This document shows positions 37,644 through 50,951 of a stretch of DNA of 64,000 nt, piece after piece. Position 1 is the first letter of the stretch. Every line of letters begins with the position of its first letter. The notes beneath the pieces were generated by a model. That model was not told the DNA's origin and ran no database searches. It saw nothing but the letters and a program-made list of their open reading frames with translations. Source of the DNA: Osmia lignaria lignaria (lineage: Eukaryota > Arthropoda > Insecta > Hymenoptera > Megachilidae); the NCBI RefSeq assembly GCF_051020975.1, contig NC_135037.1, positions 7,378,001 to 7,442,000 on the forward strand. The letters run 5' to 3'. The position numbers and the translations under genes are program-made.

Positions 37644-38052
37644 ACGATGATACCTCGATATACGTTTGCTTCGGAATACGTCCTGTTTGGACGTAACTTT
37701 TGCTCGGTATAAGAAATAATTTTTTTCTGTGAATTTTGCGTCATTTTAAAATAATTATCTCAGAGGAAAAATTAAATTAATAATCAATTATATTCGAAAT
37801 TGATGTATTATTAACTGACTGATCATCCAAGTAAGGATATCATGTAACAAAATAACTAAAAAACAGGAGGCAATTTATTCCATTTTTTTTGTTAATTTAG
37901 AATCTATCATTAGATTACATTTATATATTAAAAACGAATTAATCATTTTTACATTACTTCTTATGGGAAAGGTTGGTTTGGTATACGTCCTATTCGGTAT
38001 AAATCCAAACATCAGGAACGGATTAAGGTCGTATACCGAGGTACGACTGTAG
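37644..38052. mobile_element. Tigger/pogo-like MITE
   Basis: The left end (TGATACCTCGATATACG) and the inverted right end (CAGTCGTACCTCGGTATACG on the minus strand) are related, and a second matched pair (GTCCTGTTTGGA and its inverted counterpart) lies inside. CAGTxxTACCTCG ends flanked by TA are typical of pogo/Tigger-type elements. No transposase remains. Confidence 0.7.
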
Positions 38053-41000
38053 TTAATTTTCAAATAAAAAATTTCAAATTGCAGCTGATTTTTCCTGCAA
38101 CGCTCTTGTTGAAACTGCACTTGTACAGAACGGCTCAATTTTCGATAGGTCGAAAAGTAGAATTGAAATTTCGACTGGGGGCGTCTGATCGTTAGACTTG
38201 TACTTGTCAGACTGTTATGTAGGTGTCAACACCATTTCAAGAATCATTTTTTACCGTTCTTACCACTCTCCTCCGGCACGGCACGGTACGACGTTTGCTT
38301 CCTTTTTCTGTCCGCTCGCGGAGCCGGTCCGTTGATCGCGGATCTGATCCATGCGATCTACTACCAAGATCTCTCGTTCTTCCACACCCGCTATTTTCAT
38401 TCCTCGCTCGTGTCTCGATCAGGCTTGTCACGCCTCGCGGATTTGCTCATCGAAATGTCTCGCACGAACATTCCGCTTCGTTCCAGAGAGTAGTTTGTTG
38501 CGATCGCGTTAAGGGATCGATGATAAAATTCTTGGGAATGTGGTGCATCGTGATGAGGCGGAAATTACCTCGCACTCTGCGAACCGATTCAGAACATGTT
38601 GACATAGTTGTCACACTCTTATTCGACAAATACGAAATGAAACGATTTCTCCTTTTTCATTTCAAATGGTGTACTTTTTGTCTCGTGTTACACCTTTACT
38701 TTTTCATGTATTTTCCTTCATATATTTTCAAGATATTTCAGAGTGAAATCTCATGAAAATAATATTCAAATATTTTATTAAATAATTTCAAATTTGTATA
38801 GAAAGATACGTAAACGAGATACTAATTACAAAATCATTAATAATTAATTTAACACAATCAAGGAAATGATTTCTGTAGAAACTCTAATTATTTTAACTCA
38901 AATTTTACTATTTCACCAAGGGCTGCGTATCATGTACCTTCGCTTAATGAAGAAATTTTCTCACGACCACTTTTTCGATACAAACTGACCGTTTAGTTAT
39001 GTGTGTATTTATTTTGTTCACTTTCATGGTCGAGAATAACACATGTTATTACGCAGAAAGTGGATAATTGATAAGGTAAACGACGCACGAAGTTAATTAA
39101 ATAGGATACATGAATGGGATCCAAAGAAAGCTTTGAGTAATTAGGAGGTAACGCATTTTCATATTCAAGCTGGATAATTAAAATCAACCGTTTATTACGA
39201 GAAGAAGTTACACGCGAGAAAATTGAACGATTCTTGAACGGTAGTCTTCGTTAAAGTTGTACGCTTCAATGGAATTCAGGGAGTGGTTATTTCTACGATT
39301 TCTAGCCTTTTTTTTATCCTCCTAGTCACGTACTCGAGGAATTCTCTGATATATTAATGTTGCATCCTAGTGAAAATTAATAAATTTCTATATTTTATCC
39401 GTTCTAGCAATCTCCGATTATAAATCATCGGTTCTACGTGTTTTAATCGAAGGTGTAAATTAATTAACTAAAACATTCTGATTAATTGAGAAATTGAACC
39501 GATCGCATTATGAGAATATTTATTTACAATGCGGCATCAACGTGCTGCATCTCTTTCATTTTTCTCTCCGTTCCTGTCGTTTTTCTTTATTTTTCGTCCA
39601 CTTTGATGATTATTATCGAGGCAACAGCTTCGATAGCATCATCTATTCTAATTGAATGTAGATGATCCATCATCCTAGACATCAGGTTACACGATAAATT
39701 GAAAAGTAACAAGACGAGAAATATCCGGATAACGTTAGCCTCGAATCGCTGACGGACGTTTAAATTACGACTAGAATGATAGATTATTATTCTTATCGGT
39801 AACACGACATGATAATTATATAAAACCTCCGCGCCATGAATGATTTTAAACGCTTGCACGACACTGAAGTTGATTGAAAGAGATTACATTTCTTTGCCGT
39901 ACAAAATGTATCAAGCAAATGTAAAACTGACGTTGCAGTTAGATAGCATTTAATCATTGTGTGTTTTACACGTGATAAATTTTGTTTAAAGTTGAAGTAC
40001 TTATTAGTAACCTGATAATTAATAACTGCAGCAGATGAGAAAAAAAAAGAAACCGATGGCAAAAAGTATTTATACACATTTCGCGTTCGTGATTATTTCG
40101 GAAATGATAAAAAGACGTTTGCGTGATTAAATTAATAGAAATCTGTACCACTGTCGAGCGTGACAAACTTACATTAAGTTTCTGGTTGCATCTGAGAAGA
40201 TAGGAAGTCCTCGACAGTTGCGTTCGTTATAAGCGACATGGAAATCGAGCCACCTCACCGCCAGGATTTCACGAAGAAATCGACCGAAACTTCTACGTTA
40301 ATTAAGCGATGTACCGTGACAATTTTAACTTGGAAATATAAACTTTGGGGAGCAGAGTATCTCCTGGAATTTATTTGCCGAAGGAAACATCGAGCCCACT
40401 ACGTTCGATCTACCAACTGGTATTGCCTGTTTCAGGATTGGATAGTTAACCCCTATGCCCAACCCCCTTTAACCGCCTTTTATGACAAGCAGGGGATACA
40501 GAGAGTGTACGGTGCACCCTCCGACCATGGAGAAAATTGAAGCTCGTTGCTATGTGAACGTAAAATGGAGAATTTGTCTGACACAGAATTATGTCCGTGC
40601 TATAGCGATGGACTTTTAACCTAGAAAGTATTTCAAATACTGTTGCAATATTTTATTTTGTGCAAAATTAAAAAATATGATCGATAGTTTAACAAATCGA
40701 CTGTATAGTGAAAATAAGACTGCATAAAATTATATGTGCACATGTAGAGTTATTTGTTGTTAAAAATACAGAGAAGCACGGTGAATGAATGCGTGTGTGA
40801 AGATCAGGGTGAATGAGGAACAATTAAGGGAGCAAGATAGGGAGAGAATGAATGGAGAAGAGGAAAGAGCAGACGATAGGGCAGGCGAAACACGGAGGGG
40901 AAGTGTGCGAGTGGAGAGAGTGGTGTAGGATAGAGGTGTGCGAGTACTCGATTAATGATATCGAAGACGAAAAATCTAAGTTCTACTTGAGATAGAGGGA

Positions 41001-41335
41001 ACAGTTTCTAACAATAAGTCCCGAGTGTCTAAGGCCCCGCTGTGCAATTGTATCGACATAACAGAGAAATTGGAGAAAAGGAAATGCTGTGGATCAATGG
41101 CCAATTTGACGGTGTCGAAACGTTTCGACGTCGTTCATTAACGTAGTACGTGGTGTACCGGGCAGAAATGGCGAAAGGAGCAACGATCAACGAGGTGGAG
41201 CGGTTTGGCGTCCAAGAATCGCCGTTTACCGAGATTCCATCGGTAATAATCGCGGGTTTCATTACAAGCAAGCTAAGTAAGAGTGGAACGACTCTCTGAC
41301 AAGGAGAGTGCAAGACCTTTGGGTTACCGATTCTA
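38053..41335. other. intergenic stretch, no gene confirmed
   Basis: It includes a GC-rich island at about 38,240-38,520 that is open on both strands without recognisable protein, and the second copy of the dispersed domain at 40461. Confidence 0.4.
40461..40535. repeat. dispersed repeat domain, copy 2
   Basis: CCGCCTTTTATGACAAGCAG followed by GGGATAC aligns with 10894-10970 in the same orientation, after a similar C-rich lead. Divergence is substantial, so both copies are old. Confidence 0.6.
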
Positions 41336-41587
41336 TTCGGACTGATCATTGATACATTTCAATTGATAATTCCTCTATTCCTATTTTTATTTGATCATCT
41401 GATTTATTTCATATTACATGACAATTAAAACAAAAGAATCTGACAAAATTTCAAACTTCTGTTCGGACTGAACATTGATACATTTCAGTTGATAATTCCT
41501 CTATTCCTATTTTTATTTGATCATCTGATTTATTTCATATCACGTGACAATTAAAACAAAAGAATCTGACGAAATCTCAAACTTTGT
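41336..41587. repeat. tandem duplication, two 126-bp copies
   Basis: Copies at 41336-41461 and 41462-41587 both begin TTCGGACTGA and differ at about ten positions, so the duplication is fairly recent. The sequence is non-coding and AT-rich. Confidence 0.95.
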
Positions 41588-41897
41588 TTCAGAAATCAGT
41601 TAGTAGCGTATCCCTGAACTCCCTCCCATCCCAAACATGGCTTCTGGATCCGTCCCTGATAAGTGTCGAGCAAGATAGTTTGCGCGGAACAAGGGAAATG
41701 TAGCAACAGCAGCAAACACGAACAAGAACGAGAAGTAGAGATGTTCAAGACACGCTTCTATATTGCATCAAATTGCCGGACGATCTCATAACAACACGGT
41801 AAACGATTCTCTTTATATTGTTACACGCTTCGCTGCGGTTCGCGTAATTCAACGTCAAAAAAAAGAACGTAATACAGCCATAAACATTTCCAGGAGA

Positions 41898-41913
41898 ATC
41901 GGTATATACCGAT
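41898..41913. repeat. perfect 16-bp palindrome ATCGGTATATACCGAT
   Basis: It lies a few bases before a TATACAGGGTGAGAC word that resembles an element terminus. Confidence 0.9.
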
Positions 41914-42310
41914 AAGTCTATACAGGGTGAGACGATGGTTAATAATAACTCTAGAGAATAGGGACAATGGTAGAAAGAAATTTTCTCAGAGTCACCTTTT
42001 TATGAAATTTCAAGCTTATTATCATTTTTATAAAGAATCAATTGTATACAAAAAATATGTAGCTCCATGAAAATAATTAAATGTAAATAATTGGAATTCA
42101 TACGTATGCAATAATTCATTTAATCCTGAACATATATCCCAACAGATAGGTATCCAAAAAATTTAGATTGATTCTGAAAATTTATTCCAAAGTTACACTA
42201 GACACCTTATCGAAATTCTTATCCAATTCCTACTTATCTACGTTACATAAATAAACTATCCAGATAAGAGGTTAATAGGAATCGACTAATAGTAAGGTTG
42301 AACGTAACGC

Positions 42311-42502
42311 ATAATTTTATCATTCAAATTAGGTTTGATGTAAAAAACAAAAGTAAATAGAGTTGAATGATAAAATTACGCTCCCATTCGCTCGAACGAT
42401 ATTACCGTAATATCTTGCGGTATCAATAAATTATTGGTAGCGTACCAGGTAACAATAATTCATTAACAAACAAGAATAAACAAATTTGAATGATAAAATT
42501 AT
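42311..42502. repeat. 20-bp perfect inverted repeat with a third internal copy
   Basis: ATAATTTTATCATTCAAATT (42311-42330) is the exact reverse complement of 42483-42502. TTGAATGATAAAATTA recurs at 42363. This is probably a small MITE; no target duplication was found. Confidence 0.75.
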
Positions 42503-42990
42503 CCGTGACATTCTACCTTAGTCACTTTCATTAGCCTTAACGATATCTTAACAACGATATTATCGATAACGTTCAATATAGAAGCACCTTTAACTGAATG
42601 TGCACACAAGAAAATAGAAACTTGCTGCGTTAAGGAAATTGCGGAAATTAGTTAGATATAAAAAAATTGATGAAAATGGTAAAAAAATTCGTCTCTGGCT
42701 GCTGGTAGCAATTAACCTGATGTGACTTTCATGAGATTCGTGCGCTCCTTTATAAGTACATAGGTAAATAAACTTATAAAACCCGCTGGCTCTAAAAAAT
42801 CACTGTTGTAAATGCTGAAAAATTTCATAAATTATAGAACCAACGTTATAAATGTAGCAAATTTAAAATAGCGATGGACGTTGATAAAAACATTAATTCG
42901 TCTGGTAGTTGATTGAATTTAATAAATTTAAGCCACTATTGCCAATCCGAATCTCTTCAAACTCTAGTCGGATCCGCTGAATTTATAAAA

Positions 42991-43410
42991 CTACTAGCTG
43001 ATGCCCGCGACTTCGTCCGCGTAGAAACACATTATCAGAGCCTTTTGTTATTCCCCAGCCCAGTCATCAAAGCCCATATGGGTAGGATCGGATCGCATTC
43101 AAAATTATTCATCTACCGCGTAAGAAACTGATTAAATGAATAGAGAAGAATAAAAAATTCTTAATAACAGAAAGAGACACAGTCGTCAAGAACGTCTGCA
43201 ATAACACATCAACCGGCGGCTCGCGTTTGGGTAGCTCATTTGCCAACCATTTTCCAACCGTTTTAACCCTTAGGGGTTGAATATGCAAATATCCGTTCTT
43301 AGCGGATGTCTACGTCATACAATGAACCTACCTTCCAAATTTCAAGTTATAATTTCATCGATTTCATGCCGAGTGAGTCAGTGGATTTCGCTTTTATATA
43401 TATAATAATA
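42991..43410 (+). mobile_element. decayed copy of a widespread insect retroposon/Helitron-like sequence
   Basis: Three landmarks occur in order: CTGATGCCCGCGACTTCGTC at about 42998, TAGGGGTTGAAT with CTTAGCGGATGTCTACGTCA at about 43271-43316, and GAGTGAGTCAGTGG followed by TTTTATATATATAAT at about 43373-43410. From memory these words occur in this order in non-autonomous elements found across insects; I cannot fix the family without a search. No intact frame remains. Confidence 0.65.
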
Positions 43411-46400
43411 ACAATAAGGAAAGTTTCCAGCACGTCACGATCGTTACCGCGTCGATTCGATTAATCGCGGCAAGCGACAACGATCGATAATTGGCGTTGC
43501 CTAATCGCGACACGACGAGGCAGCGGTCAGTCAGGTAACGATTATGAGACGACCTAATCCTTGGCGGCAAACCAGGCCACGATCGTTGGGTCTCATGCTG
43601 GGCCCACTCCTTATTTATCTCGGCTAGAGTCCTGGTGAGGCAACAACGCACCATTCGGAAACCAATGGTCTTATCTCTATCGATATGTACCTGTCGGGTG
43701 CACAAGCGACCGTGTAATATCATCGTGAACGTATCGCGAGCTATTTCATCTCCATTCATAGGGTGATCCGAATAACCGAGCAAGGTTGTTTAATCGTTAG
43801 CCGATTGCGAAACAAGGAGCTAGAGAAAAACGTGTTTTCGGTAGCATCCCCTTGTTCCAGACCGGAACCTTCATCTTTTCGTTCGAACTCGAGGAACGTT
43901 ACATCAGGGCGTGGCAACGGGAAATGTTTAATCGGTTGGAAATCCGGAAGGCGGATCAAAGTTCCCTTGTTATAAGGGGATGCTCGATGCTGTTGGTAGA
44001 TGGCGATAGTGGCAGGGTGAGATTTACCCTCCGAGGGATGTAGACTGATCAGAGGGTGAGTTGCCCTCGCATCTACGAATAGCCAATGTTTTTCAAGGTT
44101 GATTTGAATAAAGAAAATGTAAAAGACACAGAATTCTTATTTTTTTTCCAATTTCTCCTATCGAAGATGTTAATTAAATTCTTATTAAAATGAAATATAA
44201 TAATGTAAGTGAAAAATCACCTGAACCATAATACCTGATAAATGTTTTTCTTTCGTTAAATTGACCAGAGCTATGGATAGAAAGCGTGTGTCGCTGAGAC
44301 TCTTAGAAATCTCAATGATTAAAATTCTCTTACCATAATGAAAGAGGTAATATCCGATGGAACGGGTCTGGTGAACGTGCGCTCGCTGTTACATTGTGCT
44401 TTGTAATTGTTGTAAATTGAACGACTCGACAGGATCTCAACACTACTCGGTTGCCGATAAATATCTCGCTTTTCCTACCGTGCATTCATGTCTCCTTGAA
44501 CCCCGCGATGACATGCGATTCTCTTCCTCCGCTATAAATCCACCGATACACCATCGAGAAATCCTACCGATTTCTTTAATAAATTGACTATATTAAAATT
44601 AGCTATTTGCTCGTTGACAACAAAATTAGACGTCTGTGATTTCGGTTAGTTTGGTTGTTTCAATATATTAATACTTTGATATGGGTGACAAATATATGGG
44701 TGACGCTTGAATTTCAATAGGAATCCATCACTCATGCTATTAGAAATTCTTTGACTTACTTAATTGGAAATACTTGTATCAGATACTTGAAACTGTGGAT
44801 AAAAATATAATGAAATATTTTAAAGATAATTTATATAAGATTTGTGAAGACAGAAGTAATACTTGATGGAATTTTCAATGGTTTCAGCGTGGCAGTCAAA
44901 ATGTTAAACGAGATCAAAGTGCGAAACTACTAAAAACGGTGGCAGCGTAACTATTCTTTTCAAACGCTATCCCTGAAGAAACTGGCAAGGATAGCTTTTC
45001 CGGGAATAGCTTTCAACACTTATGATGACTTTACTAGTAGTAGAGCTGGAACTAAATAGCGATTTTACGCTCGAACCGTGGTGAGAATAGGTGAAACGCG
45101 ATAAAATCCAGCCACATTCGAGTAAGTAATTTCCGTCGCGTGAAATCGACGAATAAAGTAACACGGTGGAAAGAAAAGGCGAACGCTTTTTCTACGAGCC
45201 GGTTCACGGAAAAATGATTGCGTTCACGTGCTCGATAAATATAGCTATGTAATTGTTCGATTTTGTTCACTCACGGTTTTCGTCAAAAAACCGTGCCTAC
45301 TTCTTTCCTTTTTTATTATGTTCCTTCTCGTCGAAACTCATTAACGTCAAATTGCATTTACGATTTGACAGTCATACCAGTCATTGAAACATTAATTGAA
45401 TGGACTATGGCGAACCGTTTAACGGTCTATTGAAATTGCCATTCAAAGATATAAAAGAAATTTTATGGAAAAGAAATTTATGAATGAAAATAAACCTAAT
45501 TAAAAGAAAAATATCTAATTCCACGAGGTGTATAAACTACGTGAATATAAAGAGGATCATATGGATCGGAGAAAAGGAAGGTTAACTAGTGTACTATCTT
45601 TTTACGGAATAGCGTAGAATGTGGTAATAGGCAGGTAATTCCATTAGAATACGTTACGGTATCTGGATGGAAAGAGAGAAAGCAAGATGGACAGGAGAAG
45701 GAGGAGAGATCGAGGCGAGAGAGAAGGAAGCTAGCACACACGTTAAAGATTGCTGGAGTAGAGGGAGGCAAGGAGAGAAAAAGGATCAAGGCACCCCCTG
45801 GGGAGCCGAGAAGCCACCCAAGAAGCAAACTCTCCGATATCTTGTAGGACATACCGCGGCTTTGCTATTCAAGCTTCGCCAAGTAATACCATAAATATTC
45901 CAGGCCGTATGCCAGGATCCATGCTGCTGCGGAGAGCTCGATATGCGACGGGCAAAAGAGAAAACGATAGACGAATAGGATGCTGAGAAGCCGGTACGGA
46001 TGGAAGTGGATCTGTCCGGTACTGAGGAATTATGCAAGAAATGTTTTTTCACCGATCGCGAAACGAGGATACACCGGGGCGCTAATATTTATGGATGAAG
46101 TATGGTAAACGGGTTGGCCGACACCCGAGGTAAAATAGTATTTTGAAACGGCTAAGGTGGCTAACAGTTCGGCTAGCCTACCTCGATCGTTCGCCATAGA
46201 TAACGCTGTTATTGCGTAGAAACTCGACGAGCTTAGTTGCTCCGACTACCGCGGTGAAATCATTCGGCTATAATCTACCTCGAGATTGTGAGCCGACCGG
46301 TGTTGAAGTCGGGCCAGCATATTGGAAAGAAAAGATATTAAATGATACCGCTGTTTCGCTCTTCAAGAAACGGTTCAATCGAGTCCATCCGTGCACCAGA

Positions 46401-48669
46401 AATAATTAATTAGTCAAATGTCTCTTATTAATTTATGTTGAGAGGAATTTTATTACCTAACCACCTTACACCACTAGTTATAATTTTGCTTGTATTTCAA
46501 ACGTTTCTTATATGAGAGCTGATGAGATAAGTGTACGGTAACATACAAAGTATGCTAAATCTTTGGCTTTCTTACTTATAATAATTAGAGTTCATTATAA
46601 ACGGACCATCGATATTTATTTATTTTTTCAATAGAAATATAGATATGATAAATTGCATTGAAAAAATTATAGTAAAAGTGACTAGTATTTTCTGTTATAT
46701 TTTCAATCGAACAAGGTTGAAAAAGATTTTCTCTATAACGATGAAGATATCTATATCTCCGTGATCTCGATTCGCTTGCTGCGCATTCTTGGCCCCCCTC
46801 GAAGATCTGCAACGATCCGCCAATAACGATAATTGTCTTTAATTACGGGAATAATTGCATCGATCTCAATCTATAATGCTGTACCGCTAAAAGGTGTGTC
46901 TTTATTCAGAAATAGGTTGTTCGCTCTTCAACCTTTCAAGGAGCCACGATATCGCTTGAAATATACACGCTGATTTTAGATACGGTATTGCTCACTTCGC
47001 AATCCAAATATTATTTAAAGGCTACTAACAGGTATCGTACTAATCAATGGGGGTAGTATTTTAAGCAACGAATTAAAATAAGAATTAAATAAGAATTTTC
47101 GATAATAACTTGAAGATACATATAATGAGAACAGAACACCGCAAAATCTTGATGAAAATTATTTATTTTATCTGATTATTTATCTGTAGGCTTGTGCGGT
47201 TACTTTTGCAAATGTTAAGTGCTTTTATGTCGTTAAATTGTATAAGAGGTTTGATGATTCGTAATTAAGTTTCTTCCGAACGTTTAAGGCAAATTATGAA
47301 ACGCCGTAGGTTTAACATCGCTAATCCATGCCTTCCTAATCCTTTTAGAAAGATGCTATCCGTGTTCAGCAACGACAGAGGGCCGGAGGGCTTTCGATTT
47401 AATCTTGGAAGGTGAAAAAAAGGCTTACACGTACTCGACCGAACGCATTTACCTCTGATAAATCCAATCAGATCGGCTGTCGACACAGAGATTTTTTTCC
47501 CTCTCTTTCTTCACTGAGACGCCATGCTCTTTCTTTCGCCGCTTCTTTCTCGCGCCTTAGCCACAACTTACCTCTTACTTCTTCTCTACTCTCGGTGTAA
47601 ACTAGTTTTGTAAGAAGAATAAAAAGAATCAGTGCATCCTCGAGTGATCACATAATCGTGCATTCACCTCGAGATCGGGCCTACGCGATCTTCTTCTTCT
47701 TCTTCTTCTTCCTCCTCTTCTTCTTCTTCTTCTTCTTCTCTGCTTCACCTCAACATTGACTTCTACCTCAGCTTCCTTTCTGTTCTTTTTCTTCATCTTC
47801 CTTCTTCATCTTACTCTCTGCCTGGTTGTACTTATTCGCCATTATTTGCAACTACTTCTGACCAACTCTTGTTTCTTCATTTTCTTCTGCTACTTCATGC
47901 AATGTTTCATTCAAGATTTCATGTTCTCTGCTTCGTTGCTTCATTTCGACAGTGTGGATTTTACGGTAATCGATTTGCCCCGTCAGTCTGATTGTAAGAC
48001 GTTATCATTACCATCTATACTGTCACGTTTGTAAGATGTGTAACTTCTTGAGAGGCGAATTTATTCAGCTCAAAAAGAAAACTGTATTTATTTTAAATAT
48101 ATTGGAAAATATTAAATGAAATATGATTTACATATCCATCGTGTTTTCTCGTATTTTCGCACATAGTGAACATTTTCTTTCTCTCGGTACATTCTTCTTC
48201 AATTGTCGTTCAATTTGATTTCCTATTTTTCCTTATCCTTCATCGAACTTTTTCTCCTCGGTGGTTTCGATCCAAAGAGTAATCGCTTTTACTGCTATCT
48301 ATCGCTGTCTGATCACTCTCACCGTGGCAATCCTTCTATATCGAGTATTCCTATCATCAATCGAACCGTCTTTCGCGCGAATCGAGCCACGATACCGCTG
48401 ATGGAAATCCGATTGTTATCTCGAAAGATTAAAGTATCCAGTCGGGATGAAGGAGACTACCGGCTTGGAAATCTTTTTCTCTCACGGATCACTGATCAAA
48501 CTTTATTGCCGTATAAAAAGAGTTATTATCGCGAGATTATCTGTTGCGTTAAAGAATATACATTTTGTAATAAGAGGATCAAAACACCGGTAGAAAGTTA
48601 ACGATCCAGCATCTATGACCTATCACAGATAAGCTTCAGCTAAATTTCTTTACAATCGTATTGAAAAAA
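43411..48669. other. intergenic stretch with CpG-rich patches, no gene confirmed
   Basis: A GC-rich patch lies at 43,430-44,070. It ends in two small hairpins, AGGGT/ACCCT (44013-44030) and GAGGG/CCCTC (44052-44068), whose loops both contain TGAG. No splice-supported coding exon was found. Confidence 0.4.
47690..47740. repeat. (CTT)n microsatellite
   Basis: About 17 TTC/CTC units, interrupted once. Confidence 0.93.
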
Positions 48670-48689
48670 AAATGTACCTCACCATAATA

Positions 48690-48995
48690 ATAAAATTAGA
48701 ACCTCGTTGTCAACTGTCATTTTAGTGTCATTTTTTAATAGTTGCCACGGTTTGGCCATATACTGAAGATATATCAAAACATAAAAACGGGGAAAAATTT
48801 CAGAAGCTCTGATTAAAATTTTATTGCATTTCTATAAAAAAAAATTATTTTATTATGATAATAAAATTAGAACCTCGTTACCAACTATCATTTTAGTAGT
48901 ATTTTTTAATAGTTGCCACGGTTTGGCCATATCCTCAAGATATGTTAAAAAATTAAAAAGGAGAAGAATTTCAGAAGCTCCGATTGAAATTTTTT
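48690..48995. repeat. diverged tandem duplication, ~171-bp period
   Basis: AAAATTAGAACCTCGTT and AATAGTTGCCACGGTTTGGC recur 171 bp apart, and the tails (ATTTCAGAAGCTC) also match. It may be two remnants of an older array. Confidence 0.88.
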
Positions 48996-49265
48996 TTTCT
49001 CATACTCGATCGAGAGATACAACTCCGCCTGTACGTTTATCGTGCGATCTCGGATTCGTCGTTCCTTATCTTCCAGATAAGCAATAATTATGTTGGTCGC
49101 GGCGAGACACGAAGGATCGATGGGATCGATTGACGAGATCGTCGGTGATTAGAGGTAACTGTGTCGCTGGAAGGGAAAGGAATCCAGCGGAAGGAGACGA
49201 ATCCGCTCGCGGTATGTGCACGACGAAACATGAATGAGCGATCCAATTTATCGATGCCGATCAAA

Positions 49266-49301
49266 CCAGTCGAGGAGCAGGCCTCTCGAATCCTCGACTG
49301 G
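49266..49301. repeat. perfect 11-bp hairpin
   Basis: CCAGTCGAGGA pairs with TCCTCGACTGG around a 14-nt loop, in a GC-rich patch (about 49,000-49,430) that has no confirmed gene. Confidence 0.85.
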
Positions 49302-49430
49302 ATCGAAAGAGCGACTTCCCTTGCCCGCAGCGGTCAGCCGCAGAAGAAGTCGATAAACGAACGAGGGAACAGCCTGGCAAAATCGATCCCGTCACGCTTC
49401 ATGTAATCTCAAAGTGGAAACTCCAGGAAT

Positions 49431-50631
49431 CCCGTCGTTTCTCCTTTTCTTTATTGGCTCACGCGCTGCAAATTGTTTGTTTATTCATCCTTTAAACGAG
49501 ATGCTCTACTTTTTTATCCATAAACGAATTATTACCAGCGCTAGCGATTGATTTTTCATTTACCTTTGATTATTATCGATACACCTATCGTTCAATTACA
49601 AGGGTCACAACAAAGTTATGATATTTAGTATCATAGATCATTAAATGTCGCGATTTACTGTCGTGTGAAAGCGTACAAGAAAGCCTGCACAAAACACAGC
49701 GTGTATAAACGCACAGGTCGGTGAAATGCGCGAAACACGCTAGCTAAGGAAAAAATCCTCCGGTTCGCGTGGGCATCGAGTTAATATCCTTACGCCTCGT
49801 CGCATTAACGTCTTCTTACGGGAATTACGAGTTATATCATACGAGATTCCCGTGGTGGCACGAGGCCGTTCCTCCAACCTCTACGAGATCGATAATTATC
49901 GGTTTCGCGCGACACGCTACGAGAATCCTACGCCTAATTGCGATATACATCAGCGATCACTTTTGCATTTCGTCAGACGACCGACATTTACATCCGACAT
50001 TTCCGATCCTATGTTAATCATTTCTTAAATACCTTCCTCTGCTAGGAATTAATAGTTCAGCTACCAAGGAATAACCTTCTCATCGTTTCCGAAAAAGATG
50101 ATTACATTTTTGATCGCTACTTTTTAATATCGTCTATTCTAATTTTAATAAAGCTTTCAGTCGAGAGCTATCGTGACTCGAGTTATAAGTAAAGTAAAAA
50201 AAAGAAAGGAAGAAAAAATGAAACATGTAGCGGAGGGTGAACGTTCAACGCCACGAAACGACTTCATTACCTACCGCCAAGACAGAGTGCTAATTACCGC
50301 GGCTCGTTAAGCCCCGCTAAATTGTTGACAGTATCCACGTCGCGCCGTGAGCAGCGCGCTTACCAACTGCCCAACGATTAAATTCTTAGCTTACATAGTG
50401 ATCGTAAAAGATTCCGATTATCAAGTACCGCGAGGCTTCTGAATAACCGCTCGAGTCGTGCCCGAACGATCTCTCGAAACTGTCGACCTTGCCTGCTTTG
50501 CTCAATGATCTTTGGATAATGATCGTCGAGTGGTCGTAACCGTTGCAAATCATACTTTCGTGCGCGCGAGAATTCGAAAAGCTATTTTACTGGAAGATAC
50601 TAGATTTTCAAACGTTTTGAAATTTTGATAA
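49431..50631. other. intergenic stretch, no gene seen
   Basis: Moderately GC-rich blocks at 49,740-50,010 and 50,240-50,400 look like possible non-coding conserved elements, but nothing in the sequence proves it. Confidence 0.35.
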
Positions 50632-50951
50632 GTTTCCGAATGGCCCCACTAAAATTGAGAACTCAGGTTCGGTATATAACCTAATTGACTACCAGAAACC
50701 GATTCAGAACTGGATGTCTCACCGTTTTTGAGATATCGTGGTAAGAAATTTTTGTACAATTTTGGGACTACGTATGTGCTATTCGATACTGCGCATACAC
50801 AAAACCTAACTTAATTTAACCTAACCTTACCACGATATCTCGAAAACAGTAAGACATCCAACTCTGAAACCAACTTTAATCGGTTTCTCGTAGTCAATTT
50901 AAATTATATACCGAACCTGAGTTCTCAATTTTGGTGGGGCCATTCGGAAAC
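50632..50951. mobile_element. long-TIR MITE family, copy B
   Basis: It has the same ends (GTTTCCGAATGGCCCCACTA and its inverse) and the same CCTAACTTAATTTAACCTAA interior as 19480-19843. Its TIR is longer (about 125 bp), because copy A lost a piece of the left arm. It contains a single copy of the 21-bp unit that is five-fold in copy A. Confidence 0.9.

Noticed and set aside
38223..38756. 177-codon plus-strand frame
   Set aside because: It crosses from a GC-rich patch into AT-rich DNA with a hydrophobic, low-complexity end. No domain or splice evidence.
44013..44068. Two hairpins resembling bacterial terminators
   Set aside because: Eukaryotic context, no U-tract and no gene ending there.
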